Part shown: one piece after another, positions 8,777-18,294 of the stretch
How the letters are laid out: each line of letters starts with the position of its first letter
Position numbering within the stretch: position 1 is the first letter of the stretch
NCBI RefSeq assembly: GCF_014648255.1
Contig: NZ_BMQT01000003.1
Coordinates: 372,001 to 436,000 of the forward strand
Direction: 5' to 3'
Origin: Nocardioides albus
GTDB lineage: Bacteria > Actinomycetota > Actinomycetes > Propionibacteriales > Nocardioidaceae
Length of the DNA: 64,000 bases
The notes under the pieces: model-generated
Seen by the model: the letters and a program-made list of their open reading frames with translations, nothing else
Databases searched by the model: none
Told to the model about the DNA's origin: nothing
Made by a program: the position numbers and the translations under genes

Positions 8777-10389
8777 GACGCCTCCAGGGTGTCACGGGCA
8801 TCGGCCGGGACCAGCGGGAGCGGACTGTGACGCAACGCCGCACCGGCATGGCGGGGAAGCGTGAGCCGGAACTGTGCCCCTTGGTCGGGACGGCCCCAGG
8901 CCTGCAGCCAGCCGCCGTGGAGATGAGCGTCCTCGAGCGAGATCGACAGGCCCAGGCCCGTGCCGCCGCTGGAGCGGTCGCGGGCCGGGTCGGCGCGCCA
9001 GAACCGGTTGAAGACCAGGGCCGTCTCCCCCGGGGCCAGCCCGACACCGTGATCGCGCACGGTCAGCGCGGCCGCATGCTCGTCGCTGTCGACCCGGATG
9101 GTGACGGTCTGCCCCACCAGAGCGTGGTCGGTGGCGTTGGCCACCAGGTTGCGTACGATTCGCTCGACCCGGCGATGGTCGACCTGGGCCGTGCACGGAT
9201 GGCTCGGAGCGACGACCTTCAGCTCGATGTCGCGCTTGTCGGCGAGCGGTGTGTAGGCCTCGACCACGGCCTTGGCCAGTGCGGTCAGGTCGGTGTCGTA
9301 GAGGTCGAGCACCGCCGCTCCGGCATCGAAACGGCTGATCTCGAGCAGGTCGCCCAGGAGTGTCTCGAACCGGTCCAGCTCGGTCTGCAGCAGCTCGGCC
9401 GCACGCGCTGTCGGGGCGTCGAAGGTGTCCCTGGCCTCGTAGAGGACGTCGCTGGCCATGCGGACGGTGGTCAACGGCGTACGCAGCTCGTGGGAGACGT
9501 CGGAGCTGAACCGTCGCTGGATGCGGGAGAGGTGCTCGAGCTGCCGGATCTGGTTCTGCAGGCCGCTGGCCATCTGGTTGAAGGAGAGCGCCAGGCCGGT
9601 GAGGTCGTCCTCGCCGCGCACGACCATCCGCTCCTCCAGGCGGCCGGCGGCGAGCCGCTCGGCGGTGCGGCGGGCGATCCGGATGGGAGTGACGACATGA
9701 CGGGTCACGACCCAGCTGCCGACGCCGATCAGCAGGATCAGGATCACACCGGCGGCCAGGAGTCCGCGGGTGAGGATGCCGAGCGTCTCCTGCTCCTGGT
9801 CCATCGGGAAGAGGAAGTAGATGTTGTAGGTGTCGTCGTGCAGCTCCACCTGGGACCCGACCACGATGCCGGGGGTGGAGGGGCGCTCCCCGTCGTCGTA
9901 GGCGACCCGGGTGTAGGTCCAGGCCGGCTCGGCGCGGATCGTCTGGAAGCGGTCCTCGAGCGTGCGCGGCACGCTGCGTACGTCCAGGCCGGGTGTCCAC
10001 TCGACACCGTCGTCGCTGATCCGGCCGGAGGTCGACGTCACCGGACCGGCCATGACGACGCCGTAGCCGCGCGAGAGACTGCGCTGGATGATCGGGTCAC
10101 CCAGGTCGTTGCGCTGCAACGGGGTGCCGCCGTTGGCACCCGACGTCTCCGCGATGCTCGCACGCGCGGCGGAGAGCTCTTCGGACGCCTCCGCCTTCGC
10201 CGCCGCGACCCGGTCCTGGACCAGCTCGTCGCTGATCTGCTCGAGCAGGATGAGCCCGACCAAACTGACAGCGGCCGCGGTGAGCAGCACCGTGTAGACC
10301 ACGACGCGGGTCTGGATCGACCGGCGCCAGGTGGTAAGGAGCTTCTTGGGCGCCCGGGCTGCTGCCCGGACGACCGGCTGGAGCGTCAC
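8773..10389 (-). CDS. mtrB: Sensor histidine kinase MtrB
   Basis: A 538-residue membrane kinase. Transmembrane helices lie at about 28-49 and 207-229 with a ~155-residue extracellular sensor between them; then come a HAMP linker, the phosphoacceptor H300 in SSDVSHELRTPLTT, and an ATPase domain with N box (IVRNLVANATDHA), G1 (VRDHGVG) and G2 (GGTGLGLS). MtrB phosphorylates MtrA and controls peptidoglycan hydrolase and division genes in actinobacteria. It starts at GTG, overlapping the mtrA stop by 4 nt, and overlaps lpqB by 4 nt. Confidence 0.95.
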   Translation of the reverse strand: MTLQPVVRAAARAPKKLLTTWRRSIQTRVVVYTVLLTAAAVSLVGLILLEQISDELVQDRVAAAKAEASEELSAARASIAETSGANGGTPLQRNDLGDPIIQRSLSRGYGVVMAGPVTSTSGRISDDGVEWTPGLDVRSVPRTLEDRFQTIRAEPAWTYTRVAYDDGERPSTPGIVVGSQVELHDDTYNIYFLFPMDQEQETLGILTRGLLAAGVILILLIGVGSWVVTRHVVTPIRIARRTAERLAAGRLEERMVVRGEDDLTGLALSFNQMASGLQNQIRQLEHLSRIQRRFSSDVSHELRTPLTTVRMASDVLYEARDTFDAPTARAAELLQTELDRFETLLGDLLEISRFDAGAAVLDLYDTDLTALAKAVVEAYTPLADKRDIELKVVAPSHPCTAQVDHRRVERIVRNLVANATDHALVGQTVTIRVDSDEHAAALTVRDHGVGLAPGETALVFNRFWRADPARDRSSGGTGLGLSISLEDAHLHGGWLQAWGRPDQGAQFRLTLPRHAGAALRHSPLPLVPADARDTLEAS

Positions 10390-11093
10390 ACGGGCCCTGC
10401 CTTGTATCCGACGCCACGGACGGTGAGGACGATCTCAGGGTTCTCCGGGTCGTGCTCGACCTTGGAGCGCAGTCGCTGGACGTGCACGTTGACCAGCCGG
10501 GTGTCGGCGGCGTGACGGTAGCCCCAGACCTGCTCCAGCAGCACCTCGCGGGAGAAGACCTGATGAGGCTTGCGGGCCAGGCACTCCAACAGGTCGAACT
10601 CCAGCGGCGTGAGCTGGATCCGATCGCCGCCGCGAGACACCTGGTGGCCGGCGACGTCGATGGTCAGGTCGCCGATCTCCAGCACCTCCGGCATCGCGTC
10701 GCCGTGCCGGCGGACGCGGGCCCGGATCCGCGCGATCAGCTCCTTGGGCTTGAACGGCTTGACGACGTAGTCGTCGGCGCCGGACTCGAGACCGACCACG
10801 ACGTCCACCGTGTCGCCCTTCGCGGTGAGCATGACGATCGGCACGCCCGACTCGTTGCGGATCTGCTTGCACACCTCGATGCCGTCCATCCCGGGGAGCA
10901 TCAGGTCGAGGAGCACGACATCCGGCTTGTAGTCGTGGAACGCGGGCAGCGCCTGGTCGCCGCGGGCGACCAGCCGCGAGTCGAATCCCTCTTGTCTGAG
11001 CACGATCGCAAGCATCTCGCTCAGCGAGGCATCATCATCGACGACGAGGACCTTGCCCTTGGCGGGCTGGTCAGAAGTGCTGCGATCGGCCAT
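10386..11093 (-). CDS. mtrA: OmpR-family response regulator MtrA
   Basis: A 235-residue response regulator. The receiver has VVDDD at the acidic pocket, phosphoacceptor D63 in LLDLMLPG and lysine K112 in VVKPFKPKE. The C-terminal winged helix is of the OmpR type (ECLARKPHQVFSREVLLEQVW and the recognition helix DTRLVNVHVQRLRSKVE). MtrA is often essential in actinobacteria and coordinates envelope genes with DNA replication. The ATG at 11093 gives the standard N-terminus; the extra upstream frame lacks family similarity. The mycobacterial tmk gene that usually precedes mtrA is absent here. Confidence 0.95.
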   Translation of the reverse strand: MADRSTSDQPAKGKVLVVDDDASLSEMLAIVLRQEGFDSRLVARGDQALPAFHDYKPDVVLLDLMLPGMDGIEVCKQIRNESGVPIVMLTAKGDTVDVVVGLESGADDYVVKPFKPKELIARIRARVRRHGDAMPEVLEIGDLTIDVAGHQVSRGGDRIQLTPLEFDLLECLARKPHQVFSREVLLEQVWGYRHAADTRLVNVHVQRLRSKVEHDPENPEIVLTVRGVGYKAGPV

Positions 11094-11152
11094 GTGTCTG
11101 ATTCTGTCACCCAATGCGTGCGGCGCGTCACACGAGTCGCCCCACAACGCGC

Positions 11153-11242
11153 GAGTCGGCGCGTCCTGACGCGATTCCCTGCCGAGTCGGCTCGTCATGA
11201 CGAGCCGACTCGGCAAGATCCTAGGTCAGAACGCGCCGACTC
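11153..11242. repeat. Nested four-part palindromic element
   Basis: Between ahcY and mtrA. An inner perfect 34-bp palindrome (11181-11214, arm GCCGAGTCGGCTCGTCA) sits inside an outer inverted repeat (11153-11170 GAGTCGGCGCGTCCTGAC with 11225-11242, one mismatch). All four arms share GAGTCGGC(G/T)CGTC. It could act as the ahcY terminator, as an operator in front of mtrA, or as a REP-like element. Confidence 0.75.
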
Positions 11243-11254
11243 GGCGCTAGATGC

Positions 11255-12694
<1,440 letters not shown>

Positions 12695-12721
12695 GGTTAT
12701 TCCTTACCGAAGTGTTGCGGG

Positions 12722-12764
12722 CCTGCGTCGCGCATCTGCGCACCAGCGGGATCTCCCACGCAGG
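12722..12764 (-). promoter_or_regulatory. Three-way-junction structure in ahcY leader
   Basis: In the 5' leader of ahcY a 7-bp stem (CCTGCGT, 12722-12728 with 12758-12764) encloses two hairpins: GCGC-ATCT-GCGC (12730-12741) and GGG-ATCT-CCC (12748-12757). It lies about 30 nt upstream of the start codon. The fold is drawn by eye. A cis-acting metabolite or protein sensor is possible, but I could not match it to the SAH or SAM riboswitch consensus sequences I know. Confidence 0.4.
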
Positions 12765-12842
12765 GTCTTCCCAGACTACAAGCGCTGGTTGACGGTGGCG
12801 GTAATCCGCAACCAACAGTTCGCGGCTAACCCTGTCGAAAAC

Positions 12843-12861
12843 TAGAACAAGTTCCTATTAT
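12843..12861 (+). promoter_or_regulatory. KstR-like operator and -10 box of the hydrolase/FMO operon
   Basis: The sequence TAGAACAAGTTCCT (12843-12856) matches the steroid-regulon KstR consensus TNNAACNNGTTNNA at seven of eight fixed positions. It is followed directly by TATTAT (12856-12861), a good -10 box, 8 nt before the ATG at 12870, so the transcript would have almost no leader. A TetR-type repressor acting here is inference. Confidence 0.5.
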
Positions 12862-12869
12862 TGTCGGGC

Positions 12870-14024
12870 ATGACGGCAACCACACCCGACCCGCACACGG
12901 TCCAGGGCGACTGCATCCCTGCGTACGCGCCCCTGCGTGACCTGCTCGCACGCAACCTCTCCGCCGGAGCCGACCTCGGTGCTTCGGTCGCGGTGATCCG
13001 CGACGGCGAGATCGTGGCCGATCTGTGGGGCGGTGAGGCGCGGCCGGGCGAGGCATGGCAGGAGGACACCATCGTCCGAGTCTGGTCGGTGACCAAGACG
13101 ATGGCCGCGCTGACCGCGCTCGTGCTCGCTGACAGTGGCCAGCTGGACCTGGACGCTCCGGTCGCGGACTACTGGCCCTCGTTCGCCGACGAGCGGATCC
13201 TCGTACGCCACCTGCTCTCCCACACCTCCGGGATGTCCGGGTGGACCGAGCAGCTCTCCACCGAGGCGCTCCTGGATCTGCCGCTCGCCAACGAGATGCT
13301 CGCCCGGCAGAAACCTTGGTTCGAGCCGGGCTCGGGGTCGGGCTACCACATGGTCTCCTACGGGCACCTGGTCGACGGCCTGGTCCGTGGCGTGACCGGG
13401 AAGCCGCTCTCGGAGGTCTTCGCCGAGCTCGTCGCGAGGCCGTTGGGAGCCGACTTCCACCTGGGCGTCCCCGAGACCGAGCTGGGCCGCTGCGCCGACC
13501 TGGAGGCTCCCCCGCCCGGTGGCATCGACGTCGCCGCGCTGCCCGAGGGCAACCTGATGATCCCGACCCTGGTCAACCCGAAGCTGGATCCGGCCGCGTT
13601 CAACACGGCTCCGATGCGTACGGTCTCCCTGGCCGGGATCAACGGGCACGGCAACGCCCGATCGATCGCCCGGATCCAGTCGGCCGTCTCCCACGGCGGC
13701 GAGGTCGGCGGCGTACGTCTGCTGTCGCCGGCCACCATCGAACGGATCTTCGAGGTGCAGGCCGACGGCGTCGACCAGGTCCTGCTGACACCGATGCGGT
13801 GGGGCATCGGCTACGGGCTCCCGCAGCCGGTCGCGGCGCCGGCGGTGCCCGAGGGACGGGTGTGCTGGTGGACCGGCTACGGCGGCGCGATCGTGGTCAA
13901 CGACCTGGAGCGCCGGGTCACGGTGGCGTACGCGATGAACCGGATGACCCAGCACATGACCTCATCGGAGCGCACCGACGCCTACGTTCGCACCGCCTTC
14001 GAGTGCGTGGAGGCGGCCCGATGA
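12870..14024 (+). CDS. Serine hydrolase, class C beta-lactamase/EstB-like
   Basis: A 384-residue serine hydrolase of the beta-lactamase/DD-peptidase superfamily. The nucleophile motif S-x-x-K is SVTK at 73-76 and the catalytic tyrosine is probably Y164 in YHMVSYGHL. Many such proteins are esterases rather than lactamases. There is no signal peptide, so it is likely cytoplasmic. It overlaps the downstream flavin monooxygenase by 4 nt, suggesting the two act on one pathway, for example ester formation by oxygen insertion followed by hydrolysis. ATG at 12870 is preferred over TTG at 12861, which lies in the -10 box. Confidence 0.85.
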   Translation: MTATTPDPHTVQGDCIPAYAPLRDLLARNLSAGADLGASVAVIRDGEIVADLWGGEARPGEAWQEDTIVRVWSVTKTMAALTALVLADSGQLDLDAPVADYWPSFADERILVRHLLSHTSGMSGWTEQLSTEALLDLPLANEMLARQKPWFEPGSGSGYHMVSYGHLVDGLVRGVTGKPLSEVFAELVARPLGADFHLGVPETELGRCADLEAPPPGGIDVAALPEGNLMIPTLVNPKLDPAAFNTAPMRTVSLAGINGHGNARSIARIQSAVSHGGEVGGVRLLSPATIERIFEVQADGVDQVLLTPMRWGIGYGLPQPVAAPAVPEGRVCWWTGYGGAIVVNDLERRVTVAYAMNRMTQHMTSSERTDAYVRTAFECVEAAR

Positions 14025-15343
14025 GCGAGGTGAAGGTCTGCATCATCGGCGCGGGCTGCTCGGGGATCACGACGGCCAAGCGGCTCAAGGAGTTCGGGGT
14101 CGCCTACGACCAGTTCGAGCTCTCCGACGACGTCGGCGGGAACTGGTACTTCCGCAACCCCAACGGGCTCTCCTCGGTCTACGAGTCGCTGCACATCGAC
14201 ACCTCGACGTCGCGGCTGGAGTTCGAGGAGTTCCCGGCGCCGGAATCGTTCCCGCACTTCCCGCACCACACCCTGATCCACCAGTACTTCCGCGACTACA
14301 CCGACCACTTCGGTCTGCGGGACTCGATCACGTTCAACACCGGTGTCGAGCGGGCCACGCAGCGTGACGACGGTTCCTGGGAGGTCATCCTGTCGACCGG
14401 GGAGACCCGCACCTACACCGACCTCGTGGTCGCCAACGGCCACCACTGGTCGCCGCGGCTGCCTGCCTGGGAAGGCGAGTTCGCGGGCGAGATCATCCAC
14501 AGCCATGCGTACGTCTCCCCGTTCGAGCCCATCGAGGTCCGCGGCAAGCGGGTGATCGTGGTCGGGATGGGCAACTCGGCGATGGACATCGCCTCGGAGC
14601 TGTCCTCGCCGTGGATGGCGTCGAGGCTGTACGTCTCGGCCCGGCGCGGTGTCTGGGTGCTGCCGAAATATCGCAACGGGCAGCCTGCCGACAAGGTGAT
14701 GGCGCCGCCCGACATCCCCAAGGAGCAGGCGCTGGCGGCCTCCCGTGAGCTGATCCGCGGACTGGTCGGGTCGATGTCGACGTACGGACTGCCGGAGCCC
14801 GACCACGAGCCGCTGTCCGCGCATCCGTCGGTCAGCGCCGACTTCCTGACGAAGGCCGGCTCCGGCGACATCCACATGCTTCCCGAGATCGTGCGATTCG
14901 AGGGGTCGACGGTGCACCTGGTCGACGGCTCCTCGGTCGAGGCGGACGTCGTCATCGCGGCCACCGGCTACGACATGTCGTTCCCGTTCTTCGACCCCGA
15001 CGAGGTCTCGCTGCACCCCGACTCCGACCACCGCTACCCCCTGTTCAAGCGGATGATCAAGCCGGGCGTGGACCACCTCTACTTCATGGGTCTGGCGCAG
15101 TCCTCACCCACGATCGTCAACCTCGCCGAGCAGCAGTCCAAGCTCCTGGCGCGCCTGCTCACCGGGAGCTATGCGCTTCCGCCCGCCGAGGAGCAGGAGC
15201 GGATCCTGAAGGCCGACGAGGAGGCTCACCTGGAGCAGTACTACGCCGCCCCACGCCACACCATCCAGATCGACTTCGCCCGCTACGTCGTCGACCTGAT
15301 GGCCGAGATCGAGGCCGGGGAGGCACGAGCGGCCGGGGCCTAG
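14021..15343 (+). CDS. Flavin-containing monooxygenase, class B
   Basis: A 440-residue FAD/NADPH monooxygenase. The FAD-binding G-x-G-x-x-G is GAGCSG at 10-15, then VGGNWYF; the NADPH site is VVGMGNSAMD; the family signature FxGxxxHxxxY is FAGEIIHSHAY; the late motif is IAATGYDMSFPF. Class B enzymes insert oxygen into carbonyls or oxidise N or S atoms. The ATG overlaps the hydrolase stop (ATGA). The substrate is unknown; the KstR-like operator upstream hints at a steroid or related lipid. Confidence 0.9.
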   Translation: MSEVKVCIIGAGCSGITTAKRLKEFGVAYDQFELSDDVGGNWYFRNPNGLSSVYESLHIDTSTSRLEFEEFPAPESFPHFPHHTLIHQYFRDYTDHFGLRDSITFNTGVERATQRDDGSWEVILSTGETRTYTDLVVANGHHWSPRLPAWEGEFAGEIIHSHAYVSPFEPIEVRGKRVIVVGMGNSAMDIASELSSPWMASRLYVSARRGVWVLPKYRNGQPADKVMAPPDIPKEQALAASRELIRGLVGSMSTYGLPEPDHEPLSAHPSVSADFLTKAGSGDIHMLPEIVRFEGSTVHLVDGSSVEADVVIAATGYDMSFPFFDPDEVSLHPDSDHRYPLFKRMIKPGVDHLYFMGLAQSSPTIVNLAEQQSKLLARLLTGSYALPPAEEQERILKADEEAHLEQYYAAPRHTIQIDFARYVVDLMAEIEAGEARAAGA

Positions 15344-15349
15344 GACAGG

Positions 15350-16309
15350 TCAGTGCTTCTTCTTGATCGGCAGCAGGTGGAGTACGCCGACCACGATCGA
15401 CCCGACGATGAGCCCGACGATGGCGGAGAAGAAGGTGTTCACCAGCCAGGCGGCGGCCGCACCGACGGCGCCGAGGGCATGGTGGACCTCCTCCTCGAGG
15501 TGGTGGACGGTGTCGTAGGGCCAGGCCCAACCGGGATGGCCGGCAGCGAGGCCGTTGACGTCGTAGACACCGACCAGGAGCAGGTGTCCACCGACCCAGA
15601 GCATGGCGATCGTGCCGACGATCGAGATCCCGGCGAGGACCTTCGGCATCGCCGCGACCATGCCCAGGCCGAGTCGCTGGGCGCCCGCGCTGGAGCGCTG
15701 CGAGAGCGAGAGGCCGGCGTCATCCATCTTCACGATCAGGGCGACCACGCCGTAGACGACGATCGTGATCAGGAAGGCGACGGCGACCAGGGCGCCGAGT
15801 CGCATCCAGAATCCCTGGTCGATGACCTCGTTGAGCGCGATCACCATGATCTCGGTGGAGAGGATCAGGTCGGTGCGTACGGCACCGGCGATCATCTTCT
15901 TCTCGGCCTCGGGACCCTCCAGAACGACCGGCGTCTCGTGGGCCTCCTCGTGCGGCCGGACCCACTCCAGCACCTTCTCGACACCCTCGTAGGCGAGGAA
16001 GGCACCACCGAGCATCAGGATCGGGGTGATCGCCCACGGCGCCCACTGCGCCAAGATCAGCGCCACCGGCAGGATGAGCAGCAGCTTGTTGCGCAGCGAG
16101 CCGAGGGCGATCTTCTTGATGATCGGCACCTCGCGCTCGGCAGCGATGCCCTGGACGTACTGCGGCGTCACGGCGGTGTCGTCGATGACGACACCGGCCG
16201 CCTTGGCCGAGGCCTTGCCGGCGGCAGCGCCGACGTCATCGACAGACGCAGCCGCCAGCTTGGCGATGGCGGCTACGTCGTCGAGGAGTGCAAAAAGACC
16301 GGCGCTCAT
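15350..16309 (-). CDS. DUF808 (YedI-like) membrane protein
   Basis: A 319-residue integral membrane protein of the DUF808 family. The N-terminus MSAGLFALLDDVAAIAKLAAAS and the block TPILMLGGAFLAYEGVEKV are characteristic. Several hydrophobic helices follow (about residues 75-105, 155-205, 215-245 and 285-310). Function is not established for the family. It starts at ATG with a nearby AGGGGA-type ribosome site and is convergent with the monooxygenase operon, 6 nt from its stop. Confidence 0.85.
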   Translation of the reverse strand: MSAGLFALLDDVAAIAKLAAASVDDVGAAAGKASAKAAGVVIDDTAVTPQYVQGIAAEREVPIIKKIALGSLRNKLLLILPVALILAQWAPWAITPILMLGGAFLAYEGVEKVLEWVRPHEEAHETPVVLEGPEAEKKMIAGAVRTDLILSTEIMVIALNEVIDQGFWMRLGALVAVAFLITIVVYGVVALIVKMDDAGLSLSQRSSAGAQRLGLGMVAAMPKVLAGISIVGTIAMLWVGGHLLLVGVYDVNGLAAGHPGWAWPYDTVHHLEEEVHHALGAVGAAAAWLVNTFFSAIVGLIVGSIVVGVLHLLPIKKKH

Positions 16310-16336
16310 GAGGGGAACCTTAGCGGGTGGGTCGAG

Positions 16337-17152
16337 CTACTCGACGCCCTGCTCGCGGAAGAGCTCCGAGAGCGGATACTCCTTGAAGTAGTCGGTCTTG
16401 ATCCGCAGCCAGGTCCCGTTGACGATCATCTCGTCGATCGCCTTGTTGGCCTGGTCCCGCAGCCCGTCGCCCTTACGGAAGACGAACGCGATGGGCGCCT
16501 TGTCGGAGGGGAAGCGAATGCGCTCCTCCATCATCGGCGAATTCTTGATCACACCCGGAGCGAACGGCGCGTCGTAGAAGAACGAGTCCGCCTTGCCGGC
16601 GGCGACGGCCTCGAGAGCGGCCGCCTCGTTCTTCCGCTTCACGATCTGGGCCTTCGGGAACCGCGTCTCGAGGACGCTCTCCTGCGCGGTGCCGTCCACG
16701 ATGGCGACCCGGGTGCCGTTGACGTCCTTGAGCTTCTTGATCGGGGAGTTCTTCGGCGTCGTGAAGGACAGGTAGGTCACGAAGTAGGGGTGCGAGAAGT
16801 CGTAGACCTTCTCGCGCTCCTCAGTCACGCTCACCTGGGAGGCGATCATGTCGATCTTGCCCTCGTCGAGAGCTGTGAACAGGTCGGCGAAGTCCATCGG
16901 CACGATCGACGGCTTGATGCCGAGCGACTCGGCGACCTCGAGGGCGACCTCGTAGTCGAATCCCTTGGCCGTGGACCCTTGGGTGTAGTAGACCGGGGCG
17001 CTGTTCAGCACACCGATCTTGAGCTGACCGTCGTCGGCAGCGCTGCTGCGCTTGGCTGAGGAGGGCCCGGTCGTCTCGACCGTGTTGGAGACCACGATCA
17101 GGATCACCAGAAGGGTGACCGCGCCCGCAAGGATGAACTTCAGGGATTTCAT
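16337..17152 (-). CDS. Family 3-type amino-acid/solute-binding protein, paralog 1
   Basis: A 271-residue periplasmic-type binding protein with the amino-acid ABC transporter fold: LKIGVLNSAPVYY, GFDYEVALEVAESLG, FADLFTALDEGKIDM, SHPYFVTYLSF and GKADSFFYDAPF. The N-terminus (MKSLKFILAGAVTLLVILIVV) is a hydrophobic signal or anchor, but there is no lipobox cysteine, so the protein may be membrane-anchored or secreted. Start ATG at 17152 has AGGA in front. No permease or ATPase gene is nearby. It is closely related to the next gene, with the same YFKEYPLSE near the C-terminus. Confidence 0.85.
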   Translation of the reverse strand: MKSLKFILAGAVTLLVILIVVSNTVETTGPSSAKRSSAADDGQLKIGVLNSAPVYYTQGSTAKGFDYEVALEVAESLGIKPSIVPMDFADLFTALDEGKIDMIASQVSVTEEREKVYDFSHPYFVTYLSFTTPKNSPIKKLKDVNGTRVAIVDGTAQESVLETRFPKAQIVKRKNEAAALEAVAAGKADSFFYDAPFAPGVIKNSPMMEERIRFPSDKAPIAFVFRKGDGLRDQANKAIDEMIVNGTWLRIKTDYFKEYPLSELFREQGVE

Positions 17153-17267
17153 ACGACGTCCTGGTTGGGGGGAGGTGTGCGCCGAGCCGCTGCGGCCTCG
17201 GCTGAACCGAGCCAGCGGGCATCGTAGGCTATCGGGCTTCAAGCGCCCCTAGGAGGGGCTACCAGCA

Positions 17268-18080
17268 TCAGGCGCCCTTGTCCTTGAAGACCTCGGAGAG
17301 CGGATACTCCTTGAAGTACACCTTCTTGAGCTTCAGCCAGTCCCCGTCGAGGATCATCTGCTCGAGGATGCCGTCGATCTGCTTCTTGCGCGGGTCGCCC
17401 TTCTTCATGACAAAACTGATCGGGGCGTCGTCGGCGGCGTAGACGATCGCCGACTTCAGCGGGATGGGCGCCCGGTCGATGATCGGCGTGGTGTAGGGAG
17501 CGTCGTAGAAGAACGCGTCGGCCTTGCCGGTCTGGATCGCCTTGACCGCTCCGTCCTCGTCCTTGGCCTTGATGACGTTGACGTTCTCGTACTGCTCGGC
17601 GAGATAGCGCTCGTGAATGGTGCCCTCGACGACCGCGATGTTCCTGCCGTTGATGTCGTCGCGGTCTTTGATGGTCGAGTCCTCGGGGGTGAGGAAGGAC
17701 AGGTAGGTGACGAAGTAGGGCGCGGTGAAGGCGAAGTCCTGCTTGCGCTCGGCGGTCTCGGTGACCTGGGCGCCGATCATGTCGATCTCGCCTGCTTCGA
17801 GGGCGGTGAAGAGCTCGTTGAAGTCCATGACCTTGAACTCTGGCGTGGCACCCATGCCTTCGGCGACACCGAGCGCCATCTCGTAGTCGAAGCCCTTGGT
17901 CACGCCGTCCACCTTGTAGTAGGCGGGCTTGGTGCCGTCGACGCCGATCCGCAAGGTGCCGCCGGCGGCGGCACTCTCCTGGTCGGTCGCCTGCGGGGCA
18001 GGGTCAGCGAGATAGCCGCCGATGACCAGGACCCCTAGGAGGGCCAGGGCGCCGGCGACGACGAGCTTGATGTGATTCAT
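17268..18080 (-). CDS. Family 3-type amino-acid/solute-binding protein, paralog 2
   Basis: A 270-residue paralog of the neighbouring binding protein. Shared blocks include TLRIGVDGTKPAYY, GFDYEMALGVAEGMG, FNELFTALEAGEIDM, TAPYFVTYLSF, GKADAFFYDAPY and YFKEYPLSEVFK. The N-terminal helix MNHIKLVVAGALALLGVLVIGG again lacks a lipobox cysteine. The 115-nt gap and same strand suggest tandem duplication. A CRP-like site lies about 180 nt upstream. The ligand is unknown; an amino acid or small polar solute is the family expectation. Confidence 0.85.
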   Translation of the reverse strand: MNHIKLVVAGALALLGVLVIGGYLADPAPQATDQESAAAGGTLRIGVDGTKPAYYKVDGVTKGFDYEMALGVAEGMGATPEFKVMDFNELFTALEAGEIDMIGAQVTETAERKQDFAFTAPYFVTYLSFLTPEDSTIKDRDDINGRNIAVVEGTIHERYLAEQYENVNVIKAKDEDGAVKAIQTGKADAFFYDAPYTTPIIDRAPIPLKSAIVYAADDAPISFVMKKGDPRKKQIDGILEQMILDGDWLKLKKVYFKEYPLSEVFKDKGA

Positions 18081-18257
18081 GCGGAAGTCCTGTGGTTTCG
18101 GGATGGTGGGGCATGCCCGTCACGTCGGCGCCGAGAATCCGAGACGTGCTGGCCACGGAGTGGCCGGACGATGTTGCATCAAACACCTGTCTGCTCTCCC
18201 GCGTCCAGGTTTTCGACCATCATCCGCATGTTCCGTAACCGAACCACCACCGTGGGG

Positions 18258-18273
18258 CGTGACACAGATCACA
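18258..18273. promoter_or_regulatory. CRP-like palindrome
   Basis: CGTGA-CACAGA-TCACA matches the CRP/FNR-family consensus TGTGA-N6-TCACA at nine of ten positions. It lies in the 214-nt spacer upstream of the second solute-binding protein gene, 178 nt from its start codon. Regulation of the binding-protein genes by a Crp/GlxR-type protein is inference. Confidence 0.4.
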
Positions 18274-18294
18274 CCACACTCCCACCATTTGGAC

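Noticed and set aside
12695..12869. Known SAM-IV or SAH riboswitch in the ahcY leader
   Set aside because: The conserved core sequences of those classes as I know them are not present; only a generic three-way junction is seen.
16337..18080. Pseudogene pair of binding proteins
   Set aside because: Both frames are full length with intact family motifs and ribosome sites.
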